The notes under the pieces were generated by a model, which was given only the letters and a program-made list of their open reading frames with translations, made no database searches and was not told where the DNA came from. This document shows positions 36,638 to 49,892 of a DNA stretch of 64,000 nucleotides, piece by piece; the first letter of the stretch is position 1, and every line of letters starts with the position of its first letter. Location of the stretch: assembly GCA_013396755.1 (NCBI GenBank), contig VWZF01004872.1, positions 372,001-436,000 of the forward strand, read 5' to 3'. The stretch is from Sclerurus mexicanus. Taxonomy: Eukaryota > Chordata > Aves > Passeriformes > Furnariidae. A program made the translations under genes and the position numbers.

Positions 36638-36665
36638 GTTGGGTGTCTCCTCAGAGGCACCCAAC
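36638..36665. repeat. Hairpin in an unclassified block
   Basis: GTTGGGTG (36638-36645) pairs with CACCCAAC (36658-36665). Inside, CCTC pairs with GAGG around a single A, leaving a 3-base bulge. The surrounding 36430-36960 block could be an old LTR but shows no clear TATA box, AATAAA or TG...CA ends. Confidence 0.75.
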
Positions 36666-37334
36666 TTGAGCTGTTTCTGTGTTACTGTGTTGTGACTAAG
36701 TTGCTTTAAGGATCCAAGAGAAACCCAGAGTTGAGCCAATAAGGAAACCTGATCTGACTCTGTGAGTGTGGTGTGTGTAGGGAGTCAAGCAGGGCACCTG
36801 TTGGGTCAGTGAAGCCACCCACTACAAAGAGGCTTCAATCCCAGCACTCAAAGTCTCTGGTTGTGGGAGTGTGACTGCAGAGTGACTCCTGAGTGGTCAG
36901 ACAGGAAGGTTTCCTTGACATGAGACATGTGCTAGATAAGGTAGTAAAAGTGATGTATCACATAGCCTTGTAAAATGCCAAGGGCCAACCCAAGCAATCT
37001 GTTCTGCCCTTGCAATCCATGATGCTATGCCAGCTTCTTGCACCTTTTATCTCAGTCTCACCTTTTATGACTTGAAAGGAGAAACATATTACTAAGATGC
37101 TGGCAGAAGAATTGGGAAGGAGAAAAGAATGAAGGTTCTGTCTTTCTCCATTTATTTAGTTTTCATGGGGATGGCATGAGACCTAAATGAATTCCTACCT
37201 GAATGTGTGTCTTAGTTAATGTGTTAACATGTATTTGGGATAGCTCTCTGTGTTGAACCTAGTCTTACCTGAATGAAAGAATTCAGTATGCTTGGGATAA
37301 AAGCAGGACTGCCTATAAGCAAATTACTGAAAAT

Positions 37335-38205
37335 ATCTTAGGGCTGGAAGAGGTCTTTTAAGCAACTGAGTCTGGTTTCAGTCATTAATGCTGGCATTAT
37401 TGTAAAATTAATCTTAAAACTAGATTTTTATTCTTTTTTTGGCCCTACTATTCCTTTTAGAATATGGCTCCATACTCTTGATCTTCAGAAATCTTTCCAG
37501 TTTGCAGCTGCCACTGATTTATGGCTGATTCATCCCCAAGCAATTATATCATAAGCACATAATTTCGTTAAACAAGTTCTTCCCCGTTATCACTGCTGTC
37601 TTCTGGGACATGCATAATAGGAGACAACCACCTGCTCCACCCCCATCAGAGTCATCATTTTACTTTGCTAACTAAGCCAACCTCTTTTGATTTCTTATAG
37701 TAAAAGATGTTTTCCCAAATGTCCTTTTACACCATTGAGATCCTAGCACAGACTCATGCTATTAGCCCCAAGATGTATGTCCTTGGCCTGTATCCTACTG
37801 TACCCATTTCTACCTTTCTGGGTCCTCAAGATCACTCCTGTCTGTTACGTCAAGGTTTTTATCGGAAATAGCAAATAAGATTTGTCCAGAGACCGGTCCT
37901 TGAGAAAATTGTCTAGTAACCTCTTTCAGCTTGGTCATTTGCCTCACAGTATGACTCATTGTCATCTCTCATTTAGAGAGCTCCTTAACACATCTTCCTG
38001 TAATAATCTCCATCTTCACCTTTTTAGCTAATAATTTCCCATGTGACACTGCATCAGATGCTTTGGTCAAGTCAGATAGATTTGATCTACCGCTTTTTTC
38101 TACAAAACCACCTCTTTTCTTTTTTCTCTAGACACAGGAACGAAGATTCTTAGCAATCTTTCAAAAGACAGGCATCAGGAAAGCCTGACACAATGTTCCT
38201 CTCCC
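37335..38205 (-). mobile_element. Ancient CR1-family LINE fragment with RT motifs
   Basis: On the minus strand, 38024-38078 encodes DLTKASDAVSHGKLLAK, a decayed form of reverse transcriptase motif A (YLDFSKAFD...SHGKLL), and 37869-37908 encodes SQGPVSGQILFA, a decayed form of PQGSVLGPILFN. Order and spacing fit CR1 ORF2. The lower end near 37335 resembles the CR1 3' tail (GGGCTGGAAGAGGTC). The sequence between is heavily decayed and partly deleted. Divergence is much greater than in copies A-D, which points to an ancient sauropsid CR1 subfamily. Confidence 0.8.
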
Positions 38206-41200
38206 CAAACCTTACCACATTTTATTCCCTTTTCCATTTATGTGCAGAGTTTTAATTAATGTCTCTTTCAAAGTTTCCCACATAATCCCTGAACACAATG
38301 AAAGTCAGTAAAGCTCATAAACCATAACAAGATATTTTAAATCCACTAGAAGATAATGTGATAATTAAGACAAAGTGATAATGTGCACTTGATGCAGCTG
38401 TGGATGTCAGGGGGAGGCACCACAGCAGGGCTGCCCAGGAGCACTGCCCATTGCCTGGGGTCTCAGCTCTGCCTGAGTATATTCACCTTCCCAGGGGCTC
38501 CAACAGGCTCCAGCACAGCCTTGGTCAGGTGATCAACAGTGCCTTCTTATTTTATTTGGAAGAAAGGGAGAGATTGCACTGCTTCAGTTCCCTTAATTTC
38601 GAAGCTGATAAACCCACTGTGGAAATGGCACAGGGGGAAAGGGGGTATGCCTGTTTTAACACTTTTACTAAAGAAAAGTATAGCATTACTGACTTTTTAA
38701 TTCAATGTCATATATGTTTATTAATTTATTAGAACATTAATTTTTACTAAACTGCTACCAAAGTAATCTGTGCACAGAGGAGATTGAGATTGTTTAGCTT
38801 TCCCTGACATTGCATGTCTTCTGACATTGCACATATGATCCAATCTAAATCTAAAACTGTATTAAAAGAAAGCATTCTGTATAGTCAGTACCTGTATGTC
38901 TTGCAAAGTTTCAAAACTGATAGTCTGGCTTAGCACACTATGCTTTGTAAAATGCAAACTTTGCTTTTTCAAAACTGTGGTCTTTTTTAAAAAGATGCAA
39001 ATTTTTTCAGGCTTGTGGTTTTGTCCCACAACCGATATTACAAGAGAACATTGCCCTCTGGTGTCACAAGCTTTGTGCTTTTGAGGGCTCCCCACACACA
39101 TTTTCTTTCTCACCCCTTTTTTTTCTTCTCTTTATTCACTGCCGTGATGGCCAAGCTATGGTCCACAGGCAAAAATCAGCAGAAGGTATGGAAAAGGGAT
39201 GTTTTAATTTCAATAGGGAAATTTTTGCAGTCATATAGCAATTCCCATTGGTGTGAAAGTAATCTTTCTACAGTACTGACAGCCAGAATTAGAGCACTTC
39301 AGCTTGGGTTAAATCTTAGCTGATTCTTTTTTCTGACTAATCAATCAACTCATTTATTCATCCTCTTGAATAGGTGGGCATTTAGGGCTTTAAAGTGAAT
39401 TAGAGCCAACAGAAGACTGAAGAAAAGATGGTAGCAAATTCTTTATTGTTACCAGAGTTTTTCTGGTCATAGCTGAGTTCTCCAGCCTGCACTTGGACAG
39501 GGATGAGCCCTGCCTAATTGCTCACAGGTTTGCCCCTGAGCACACACGGGCATACTAGGACAAAGGAGTGGAGAAAACAGCCAAATCAAATGCAAAGAAG
39601 GCAAAAAATTCCTAGTTGTTGGATGGAAGTACCAAAAGAGAGAGGAATCACTATTGTTTAAAATAGCTGGGGAAAGGACAGGAGTGGTGCCATGGGAGTA
39701 GCACAAAGCTTAGATTTGCCTGGCTAGCCTTGCAGGCTCTGGTCTCAGGTGGTTTGCACAAAGCAGAATAGACATGGGAAAGTGCCAGAATTTTGTTTCC
39801 TCAACTCCTAAAGCTAAAGATCCTTTTTCCACTCAAATACTCCCAGTGTTTAATAGATGCTGTTTTCAAAGAGGTAGTTGTCACAATGAATAGATATTTT
39901 TGCAGGTTAGTTAGTCCATGCAAAATGCATAGACAGGCATTTTTCTAAGCAGTGAGTGATGATTCCAACAGATGATCCCACTAATTCCATTCATGACTTG
40001 CAGCAATTCCGAAACCACAAGGTGCAATAGGTGTACACCCTAAAAACAGAAGCTAAAGGCTGACTGTAGTGGTGGCCAGATGGCACTCCTTGTATTGTTT
40101 GTTTGTTAGACAACTCCCTGGATATTGTCTAATCATTTACCTTTTGCTCAGGAAGATCCTACATCTAGCTTTAGTCTGCTAACAGTTAATGGTCTAAGCT
40201 CAGTTCTTGTGTAGGACCCTTACAGACCATGGAAACATATGTAGTAATTATTTTTTTCTCCTCTTACTATGGATTTTGGAGGGGCATGCTTCTCTCCATC
40301 CATTAAGTAGAAGTAATTAGCTGAGAGCTGATATGTTCAGCTGTATATGTGGATTTCTATCTGTCCTGTGGACTTTTCCCCAGATGCACCAAGCCCATTT
40401 TTGAGCCAGGCTCTCCACTATCTCACAACCACTGAATTAAAGCCTTGTTGATAACCTGAACACAAAGATTTTCTTCCCAGCCATTTACAAGGCTGTTCGC
40501 TTTTGAATTATTAACAAAAAAAATTCTGGTCTTACAAGAAAATATAAATTATCCTCTTAAAAAATTAAAGGCTGACATTATTTTTGTGCATCTCCTCATT
40601 TGTAAATGGCTTTTACAGAGGTCGCTGCTATCAGAGGGATTGAAAGAGAGGAATTTGGAGGCTGAGATTAGATATGAAGTTTACTTTCAGAATTAGAGGG
40701 AAAAAACACTATAAAACAGAAATTTGAAAGGAACTGCAGGCTAGACTTCATGGAAAAAGTTATAGAAAAAATAACAAAGTATTTGCCTTTTCAGAAAGAA
40801 AATTAAATGTAGATAAACAGGTTCTGAAAAATCTCCTGAGGCATTGAAGAAGGAAGGAGGTAGATAACTGCATAAGAAAAATTGCTAGTGAAGCCAGAAT
40901 GCAGTCTACAAGCACTCCTCTATGAAGTTATTTTAAAAGACAAACATAGTAACAAACATGTGGTAAATTTGTATTTTGTTGTGCTTTTAATGTCCTTAAC
41001 AATGACTGTTTACACTTTTCCTTATGCATAGCTAGCATAGGCTTTTGGTGGATGTGTACCAGACCAAATCAAGGTCCTGATCAGGCTGAATCTGACTTTT
41101 GCTTCATATGTTACTTCTTAGCTGGAACAGTTTGGAGGATTTGGTAGCAATAAAGTTAAAACATATCAGGCTACAGTGCTTCAGTGACAGTCTGAATTTC

Positions 41201-44200
41201 AGATTTTGCAGAGTCATGACAAAAACAAAAGCAGAATTGAAAGACATTCTCTATAGCAAATTGTTGACCAGGCAGAGAACAGACTGAAAAAGGTGGAGCA
41301 ATCTCACCAAAATCAATTACTACACTCCCACAGTAGGGACCAGGCACTCACTTTACCCTTGAGATTTATTTGCAGTGAATCATACCATGCATGCTGTCTA
41401 TGGCTGGTAGATCACATTTCTCTATTTTTTCTAAGCAAATATTTCAACAAAAAATTTACATAGATGTTGCCAGGTGTTGTAGCCAACAAGCTGGAAGGTG
41501 TTGGTTTGGCCTATACATCAGAAAGCCAAAATTTTCCTAAGCTTCAGTTTGTCTTGCCACCTACTTCATTAGTTTTACTTATTTTTTAGGACTTCATATA
41601 AATCCATGGAGATTGTTACTTGTCACTCCTGAAAAATCTTCTGAACTGCCTTTTTGGTTTCACTGCCATGAGTTCAAGCCTATCGCTACCTCACTACTGA
41701 TGGAGCAGTGGTCTTCAGCAAGTGATTTAAATGCTTGCCACTTTGCTTTCCAAGCATGCTGTTAGAAAGCATGATTGCGATCTCATTGAATAGAAGTGTT
41801 CCTACTCAGCTCATGCATCGCTGTCTCCAGAGGCTGGTTAGTCAGTCTTTGCAAATTACTGAATTTGCAAATTGCTGTTGGCTGAAGATGGCACTGGACC
41901 CTCTGTAAACTGTTACATGAGGCAAATTGTGGACAAGCTGATTTGCATAGGCACACATGGGAAGAAGGTCTGCAGAAGAGAGAAGTATGCTTCAGAGACA
42001 GTAACATAGTGAGGTTGATCCAAACTCCTGGATCTGGAGGTGAAATGAAGGAACGGTACCTCAGACATCACACTCGGCTGCCTATCTTTGTATGCAGTGC
42101 AGGCATCCATCTGCGTTTGGGCTTCATGCACAGCAGATGCAAAGGTCTTAGAGGCAGACACTGCCTCTTACACATTAATGTAGCACCTGGTACAGTGAAG
42201 TGCTGTCAGTGTTAAGGCTTTAAGCAACACTACCATGACTACAGTGAATGGCAGAGAGAGACAGATAATTAATTACTTTTCAGAAAATCTTGCTCCCTAG
42301 TATAGCGTTCAATACAAGTATTGACTGGATTATTTTCATTTCAGAGTTGCAGAAGCAGCCTTTGGGTTATTTTTTATTTTAGAGTTGTTTCAGTGTTTAT
42401 CAAGGCTTTGTTTATGCCAGTCAACAGTGTCTCTGGGACACTCAGAACTGAACTTTAACCATTTATTTACATTCAGACCTAGTACAGCCACCCTAACCCA
42501 ATCCAGCCATGCTAGCGGGGGCTGGGAAGCTGTGGGTGTTTGCCCTGAATGTCATAGCTAGTGTTGTCACTGCTCCTTTTGGAGCCTCTTCCACACACAG
42601 CTGTACTGGGCAGATAGATGCTATCATGCCCCATGTACATCCTATTTCCTGAGATTTCTGCCTTTCTGTCATGTGCTGAGACAAGATGACTTCCAAACCC
42701 ACTTTAAGTTCTCACTGGTCTATCAAAAGTAGTAAGTGCAAACCTCATAAACTGATACAACTCCGTTATTTTCAATGGACTTATGTCCACATAAACAAGA
42801 TGCAGATCCAATTGCCTTCTAAAAATATTGAGACCACATTACCCTTTGGCTGTGTCTGTTAAATGGTTTCTGTTGTTGGTTACTGTTACCAAGACACAGG
42901 CTATTCTTCAATCTGAAGCTCTTTACTGAACTGGGGCAGGCTCCTACACCTTTAACCAGGATGGTGATTTCCAGTGTAGAGCTATAAACAGAAATGCAGG
43001 AAGAGAGAGTAGCCTGCCTTTTGGGCAAACCTGTCTTTTGTCATCTGCTTGTAAAGCAATTTTTAGTGAGTTTGGATTTTTTAAAATGTTGCAATATTAT
43101 TTAAGGCTATTATTTTATTGGAAAAGAAAAAAGAAAGAAAAACAAGCCCAAAGCATGTAATCAACAATAGATAAATTCATCTTAATGTTCAATGCCTATT
43201 CCAACGATATTTTGGTCTCCTGGTAACATTACTAATGACTTGTCATCACGAAACAGAGAAAGAGTGAAGCTACTTCACTGGATTTTGAAACAGCATGAAA
43301 TCAAGTGAGGGTTACACTGATTTTGCAAAAACACACTGCTGGTAGCAATTCTCTCTGTGTTCAGCAAACCATGAAAGAACACTATATCAAATTTCTGGCA
43401 CTAGAAAACAGGGAAGCAATCCAAAGACAGTGGCCTTTTGGCAATGTCTAGCAGAAAGGTGAAAGTGCTGAAACATAGGACTTCCTTCCTTACCCCTCTC
43501 CCCATGTTCAGATGTTCATAAAGAATCAGTGTAAAAATCTTCCAGAGCCTAGATCAATGGAAACATGGAAATTAATTGCTGCAGTCATCTCATTACTCAA
43601 CTGTCAGTGTTAATAGATGTTTAGCACTGCAATAAGAGCAGCAACGGTGTATGATTTTATCATTGCAGATAAGTGCTATCAAAGTAACAGCTCACCAGAG
43701 CAACTAAGCCGGGTTCTGGGCAGTGGTAATACAGCTTGGGATACCCCGGTCTTGCCAATGGGAAGGGAGGGAGGAATCAGAGCTTCACGGCTCCCTGCCA
43801 CTGGCTCACATGAACAGCTCACTTATGGCAAACTTGTCTCATGTGAGCAGAGCAGAGCAATAACAGAGAGCAATAAAGTCTATACTATAGTGTAGAAGTG
43901 ATACAGCATTTAGCAGGATCTACTATGTGCAAATTCTTCTAAATTTCCAGAGCGCTATTTTAAGCATAACATCCTCACCACTCTGTGGCACCAGCAAGCA
44001 TGAAGATAGCCCCGCAACCTGCAGAGCTGTTTGGAGGCAGTACTTGTGAAGAAGATATTGGCTGGGCTGGAAACATCCACCTCACTACAGTTCTTTCAAA
44101 AGTCCACCATCAAGCATTGAAGCACAGAAACAGTTTGTCTGTTGTGTATCATGGTGAAGCAAGAAACATTCTTTCACAACATTGGTAGCTTCATCCTCAG

Positions 44201-44554
44201 ACTTCTCAACTGTGCCTGTTTTGGAAATAGACTAAGCTGAGAAAAAAAGGAAAAGAAAAAAAAAGGTCAGTGTGAATCCAATCCTGAACAGAGTGTCTGT
44301 GTTGATAAGGCTGAGGATATGGCTGTAGCTCTGTAGCTGATCAGAAGCTGTCCTGGAAATATGTTCTAGTGAAAGCCAGGAGAAGATTCCTCAGAGTTGT
44401 TTCTTCCTGTAGAAGTATATCCCTGGGGAATAAAAACTGACATGCTCAGAAAAGTGCATCTAATTCTATCCTAATTGAACAAGATAGTTCAAGCCCTGAC
44501 AAGACAAATATATTGTTATTGTGTTTTATTTATTGTTGTTGTTAGCAATTACTG

Positions 44555-44587
44555 TAATAATAATAATAATAATGATAGTAATAGTAT
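44555..44587. repeat. (TAA)n microsatellite, imperfect
   Basis: Six to seven TAA units followed by degenerate TGATAG and TAATAG units. Confidence 0.9.
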
Positions 44588-45380
44588 CTCATCTTATTTC
44601 TCTGGGAGAAAGTGCATAAGGAAAATTATCTCACAAGGCAAGACATTGCATTTGCTGCTCAACCATTGTTTTCCAAAACTTGAGTAACGCTTCAGAAGCA
44701 GGGTCCACGTTTAGTCAACAAACAGTAAGTAATTGTTATAAACTCACAGAGGTAAGAGCTTATCTATACCAGATGAGACATTTTACTGACCTTTGTCAAA
44801 GTGACACACTTTAATGACTGTTAAATTGTCATCCAGACATGAAAAATATTTGATTTGGTGTTTCCAATGTTGAAGCTCTGTTTGCCCAAGCTAGTTTCTT
44901 TGGTCTGTTTCTATGGATTTTTTTTTCTGCACACCTCACTTTCTCCCTCTCTTTCTGTGCTCTACAAAACTCAAAACATCAGTCAAAAAGGAACTTTGAG
45001 TGTCTGTAATTCACTGCTCAAACTTTTCAGGCTGCAAAGGAGACAGATGAGACACTAACACTGACAGTATCAACAAAATAAATCCTCCAGCAACAATAAA
45101 TTCTATCAGTGCTTGTTTATTGAGTTTGGGTCTTTCTTCACTTGTCCAAACTCATGGCAACTCATCAAGACAATGCTATGTAGGTTTCATAGTATACTTA
45201 CTAGCTGACTAATTTGTAAAGCCACCCAAAACTTTAAGCTTGTATAAGATAGTGACCAACTAAGCCAGGCTTATTTCTGCACAGAACAATTCTCTTGAAC
45301 AAAGAATATACCTTTTGGGTACTTGTGTCCTGTGGTTGGATATTAGATAAAGTTTTTGGTGCCAATGGTAAGACTGAAGC

Positions 45381-45404
45381 TGGTAAGACCAATGGTAAGA
45401 CCAA
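45381..45404. repeat. 12-bp tandem duplication
   Basis: TGGTAAGACCAA occurs twice in a row. A related CCAATGGTAAGAC lies just upstream at 45362. Confidence 0.9.
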
Positions 45405-48400
45405 TTCACTACTTCATTGTTCAGCATTGTTCAGAAAATGAATTCAGAAAGCTCTCTGAGTTTTATTTCTCTGTGGGGAACAGAGATGGCACAATGCCTG
45501 TAGTCTGTGATGAATTTCAGCAATGTAAGCTCCCTTAGTACCTCATGTCTTTAGAGGTTTCATTTTCAGATTTTCATGCTTTGGCTAAATGCAGCCAGGA
45601 TTCTGCTATAGCTAAACTTTCACATGAATCAGCTCTTCCTCCTGTGGTAAAATATCTCCTGACTGACAGCAGTTGGACAACAGAGAAAGAAAGACAGAAA
45701 TACGTCTGGTGTTCTTGGTGCTGGGAGGTGTAACAGCATAATGTTCTGAAAGTTGTGCTTCTCTTCTGCAGTCTCAGGCATTGAAATTTTTCACTAACTT
45801 AGTATCAAATATGCCGTAGCATTCAATATGGAAAAATGTTACATCAGAAATTGCTAGTTAAATAGTGGTAAAAATTTAAATAAAACCATGTGCTGCTATG
45901 GAAACAGCAGAGACTGCTGACTTTTGGCATGTCAAAACTCATGAGGTAGATTGTATCTTTCAGAGAAGGGACGGTGTAGGACAACCAGGACTAGTAACTG
46001 ATACACAACTAGGACAGAACTTGTACTTTCCGCCACACCAACTCATAGAAAGGAGTCATTTATTCTATACTATCCACAAAAAAATGAGTACTATGGGGAG
46101 TAGAGCTCATGTTAAAGTATTACCTCAGAAACTGGCTCCCCATAGTGCATTGCTTCTTTAATATGAGATGTTCCTAGAGTGTATGTCCTTCACCAGGAAA
46201 CATGGAAGTAAAACTCTCTGGATCACAAGGTCCAGAAGTGGAGCAATGAAATTAAGGAAGAGCAGCAGCGAATTTGGGGTGATAGAAAGGGATCTGACTC
46301 ATTAATCACCTTTCTGGATGTTATTAGTTTATACCACATGGTATCATGCCAATCTTATGCCCAGGATCCCTACAATAAACAGAAAGTCTCCTCTTTGGTG
46401 TCTCTTTACAAGCAAATAAAACATAGATATTAAAGCACTGACAACTTGGGAAGATGAACTTACCAGAATATGTTTTAAAATTTGTATTTGCTCCTCAGTT
46501 CTCTCCTCCTTTGTTCTTTAGATTTATTATTACATCCTTACATCTAAATGCAATTTTCCTTATTTACTGGATTCATTGATAGTTTTCCTAATCTCTTGTA
46601 AAGAAATCAGTTTAAAGATAATATTGCTGTTAATGGAGAAATTTTGTGGGTTTTGTTTGTTTTTTGTTTGTTTTGGTTTTTTGTGGGGGAGGTATGCTCT
46701 TAGCGACCCTTTTAGACATTTTGAAGATGGACTGTCCTTGAAAAGAAAGTCTCTTTCTGACTATTTCTAAATACTGTGTGTTCCACTTTTTGTTACATGA
46801 AAATTGATGGTTATTAGCATTCCAGGGGCAACATGCTTACCAAGCTGACTGCAGCAAAGATAAATTGTCTGGTTTATGCTGCACGAATTCTCTTCTTTAT
46901 ATAAACATACACATCTATGTGAGTATCTAACTTCATCACCCTAACATCAAATAGCTACGTAATCAACTTATTTAAATTAAAAATTCATTGGGAAAAAAGA
47001 AAAATCTTTTATTTCTTAACTGTATCCTGTCTGAATAAAAATAAAATATAATTACCAAGCTTTCTGTATACAAATTTTCCTGGGTGGTAGTTTCCAGTGA
47101 ACTACACAGAAACATTTCCATTAATTTCCAAGGTCAACAGTTTTGATGAATACTGTGGATTTTGTAAATACAAACCAGACACAAATAATAATGGCCTAAT
47201 AGGCAAACAAATGAACCTCTAAAGGTAGGTACCTTCAGGCAAAGTTATGAAATTACATTACCAGCTAATTTATGGTAAACACTTGCTAACTCACCTCAAT
47301 ATTTGTATTTCAGCAAAATCATTAGATTTAACAAAAATTCTAGTCCTGTTTCGTGTGACTGACTGAGACTGAAGATGAGGAACGTGACTGTCAGCCTTGT
47401 GCTCCATCACTCCCTGCACTGCCAGCAAATACAATGCTTTCCCCTGGCCTTGGAGGGCCACACTCTCTGCAGGGGCTCATCGCAGAAGGGCCATGCTGGG
47501 CGTGCTGCCCAGCCCAGGAACATTGCCTGCATAGGAAAGAGAAATAAGAAGATACTTAAGGCATACAAGTATCAGTTTTCCAGATAGGACAACACATAGA
47601 CCTGTACTCCTCTGTACCTGCACAAGGTTTCTTAACATGCTGACTTAAAGATGTCACATTAAACCTGGGTTGTGGTAATTAATCAGTTTGCCTAAATTAG
47701 TCTTTCTCATAGGAATTTTACTTTTTCTTACCATCTCTGGACTGTCGTCACATTGCATAACAGAGAGCTATCTGTTGCTCAGTTATAAACATATACACGT
47801 ATGCACACAAATATCTATGTATGCTGTGTAGTTATAGCTCTGTCCATATCCCCCCTGTTCTGTAGCTTTGGTCCTTAGCTACCTGAGGTTTTGGCATGGC
47901 TGGGCCTGAGTATACTCTTTGCATTTCTGAATAGCAGCCAAAAAATCAGAAGTCATTTAAAGCATAATTCCTGTCTGGGCTCTGGAGGAAGCAGGGGAGA
48001 AATGAAACAGTTTAAGCTCTCATTTGATGTTTCCACATGGATAAAGAGTAGTTTAAAAAGTAGACAAGGGTTTCTAATCACTGAAAAATAAATTTCTGGA
48101 CTCAATGTCAGCAAAAATAGTGATGAGAAACAACACAACCTCCTAAACAAATGAAAGATAATATGAAGTTTCTGATACTGCTGGCAGAATTTTGAAATGT
48201 GGTAAACCATCACAGAGTTCAGCTGGTCTTCATGATACAGATCTATTGTAGTCCTCAGAGTGAGGTTCCAACATGGCAGCATTAAAACAGAGATATAAAT
48301 TTGTTCCAGGAAGGATAGACAGAGTGTATACACCAAAAGAAATCTCACTTCTATAGATCTGTCCCACTGTAAAAAGTGTTATGTTGATATGCATGAAATT

Positions 48401-49102
48401 ATTTTGCCTCAGGACACCTATTTGGTCTCTTCCTGATTGCATTATTATGCTTATTTAAATATTATTTAAATTCAGATCTCACCATCCAAACATAACAAAG
48501 CCTACAAGGGAATTTAAGATGATACAGAGCAAGCTAAAACGATCTTCAATTTTTAATCCCTCTCTTACCATCCTTAAAAAAAAAGGATGAATGTGTCTTC
48601 AGCAAGTGAAACGTTGCTGTGGCATTATCAATTTCCAGATGGTGCTAGCAATAACTGAATGAGTTCATATTTCTGATGTAACTCCCATCAAATGAATGGT
48701 ACTATACCAGAAATGAATTTGCCCTAGATCTGTACAAGTCAAACATAGAGAACTGTAGTAACATCAGTTTTCTGTACTCCATTCATTAAAAATATGAAAC
48801 ACAGAAATTTCTTAATTTACACAAATTCTTTTTGTAAATCACTTCATCAGCATGAAATACTTTTTAGTTATGCATTTTACATAATTTAATAGCAGCATAT
48901 AACTATATAAATTTCACTGCAATATAACGTACAATCTTACATATTGTCATCTGAATGAAGTTATGTAGTATTTTCACCTACATTATAGAAAATTTGCCAC
49001 TCTAGATATTATGCAAAGTGTGTATTTTCTTTAGTGACTGACCATTACAGAAGAATAACATTAGAAGTAGAAAAATAATTTGAACTTAGTTAAATTGTTT
49101 AA

Positions 49103-49460
49103 ATCATAGAACCATAGAATGGTTTGGGTTGGAAGGGACCTTAAAGATCATCCAGTTCCATGGGTGGGGACACCTTCCACTAGACCAGGTTACTCAAAGC
49201 CCCATCCAACCCGGCCTTAAGCACTTCCAGGAATGGGGCATCTACATCATCTCTGGGCAGCCTGTTCAGTGCAACACCAGCCTCACAGCAAAGAATTTCT
49301 TCCTAACATCTAATCTAAACCTACTCTCTTTCAGTTTAGTCATTCTGCCTTGTCCTATCACTACATGCCCTTGCAAAAAGTCCCTCTTCATCTCTTTTGT
49401 AGCGCTCCTTTAGGACTGAAAACTGCTATAAGGTCTCCCCAGAGCATTCTCTTAGTTTCT
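49103..49460 (-). mobile_element. CR1 LINE copy C, 3' end fragment
   Basis: On the plus strand it starts ATCATAGAACCATAGAATGG and continues with GGTTGGAAGGGACC. This is the reverse complement of the canonical avian CR1 3' terminus, so the element is on the minus strand. It covers about 350 bp of 3' tail and the C-terminal end of ORF2 and fades out near 49460. Its tail differs from that of copies A, B and D, so it is a different subfamily. It is relatively well preserved. Confidence 0.93.
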
Positions 49461-49838
49461 TAGCAATGAAAAAAAATTCAAACCTGCAAAAGAGACTATA
49501 AAAATAAGAAGTCACAGAAATTAAATATAAACTGGAAGTTATAACCACTAAACAAGAAACCAGTCCCAGGCTACAAGAAAAAGGAGCAAGAACACAGAAA
49601 TTGCACTCTAGAAGTACTAGCATAAAGAATACCTTTGGCAATAGTAGTTGGAAAAGGAAAAGTCACTGTTCACAGTAATGCTTCCAAAACTGTTTTCGCT
49701 GACAATTTAGAGCAGAGTATATTTATTTTTGCTGTCAACGGCTAATAATGTTGGAGGAAGCCTAAGAAATCTGTGCTTGTTATGACAACATGTTTTATTC
49801 TCTCATCCTTAAAAAATCACATTAGGCACAATTTACAT

Positions 49839-49892
49839 GAAATTCTGGAAGCCAGAAGTAAGCAGGAAATTCTGGAAGCCAGAAGTAAGCAG
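49839..49892. repeat. Perfect 27-bp tandem duplication
   Basis: The unit beginning GAAATTCTGGAAGCCAGAAG is present at 49839-49865 and again at 49866-49892 without difference. Confidence 0.97.

Larger units (their letters stand above)
33691..37334. other. Unique AT-rich non-coding stretch
   Basis: No gene is seen. It contains a 19-bp tandem duplication (35719-35756), an (AT)n tract (36184-36205) and an unclassified, somewhat GC-richer block at about 36430-36960 with a hairpin at 36638-36665. Confidence 0.6.
38206..49102. other. Unique AT-rich non-coding stretch
   Basis: About 10.9 kb with no supported gene. A GC-richer patch at 38395-38530 and another at 47375-47530 carry open frames but no splice-bounded or family-like sequence. 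Simple repeats include an (AAT)n tract at 44555-44587 and a 12-bp tandem repeat at 45381-45404. Weak matches to an old dispersed amniote motif occur at 42757-42815 and 48675-48725. The 131-codon minus-strand frame at 47953-48348 has no coding features. Confidence 0.65.

Noticed and set aside
38395..38730. GC-richer patch with a 110-codon frame
   Set aside because: No CpG enrichment, no splice-bounded exon and no recognisable domain.
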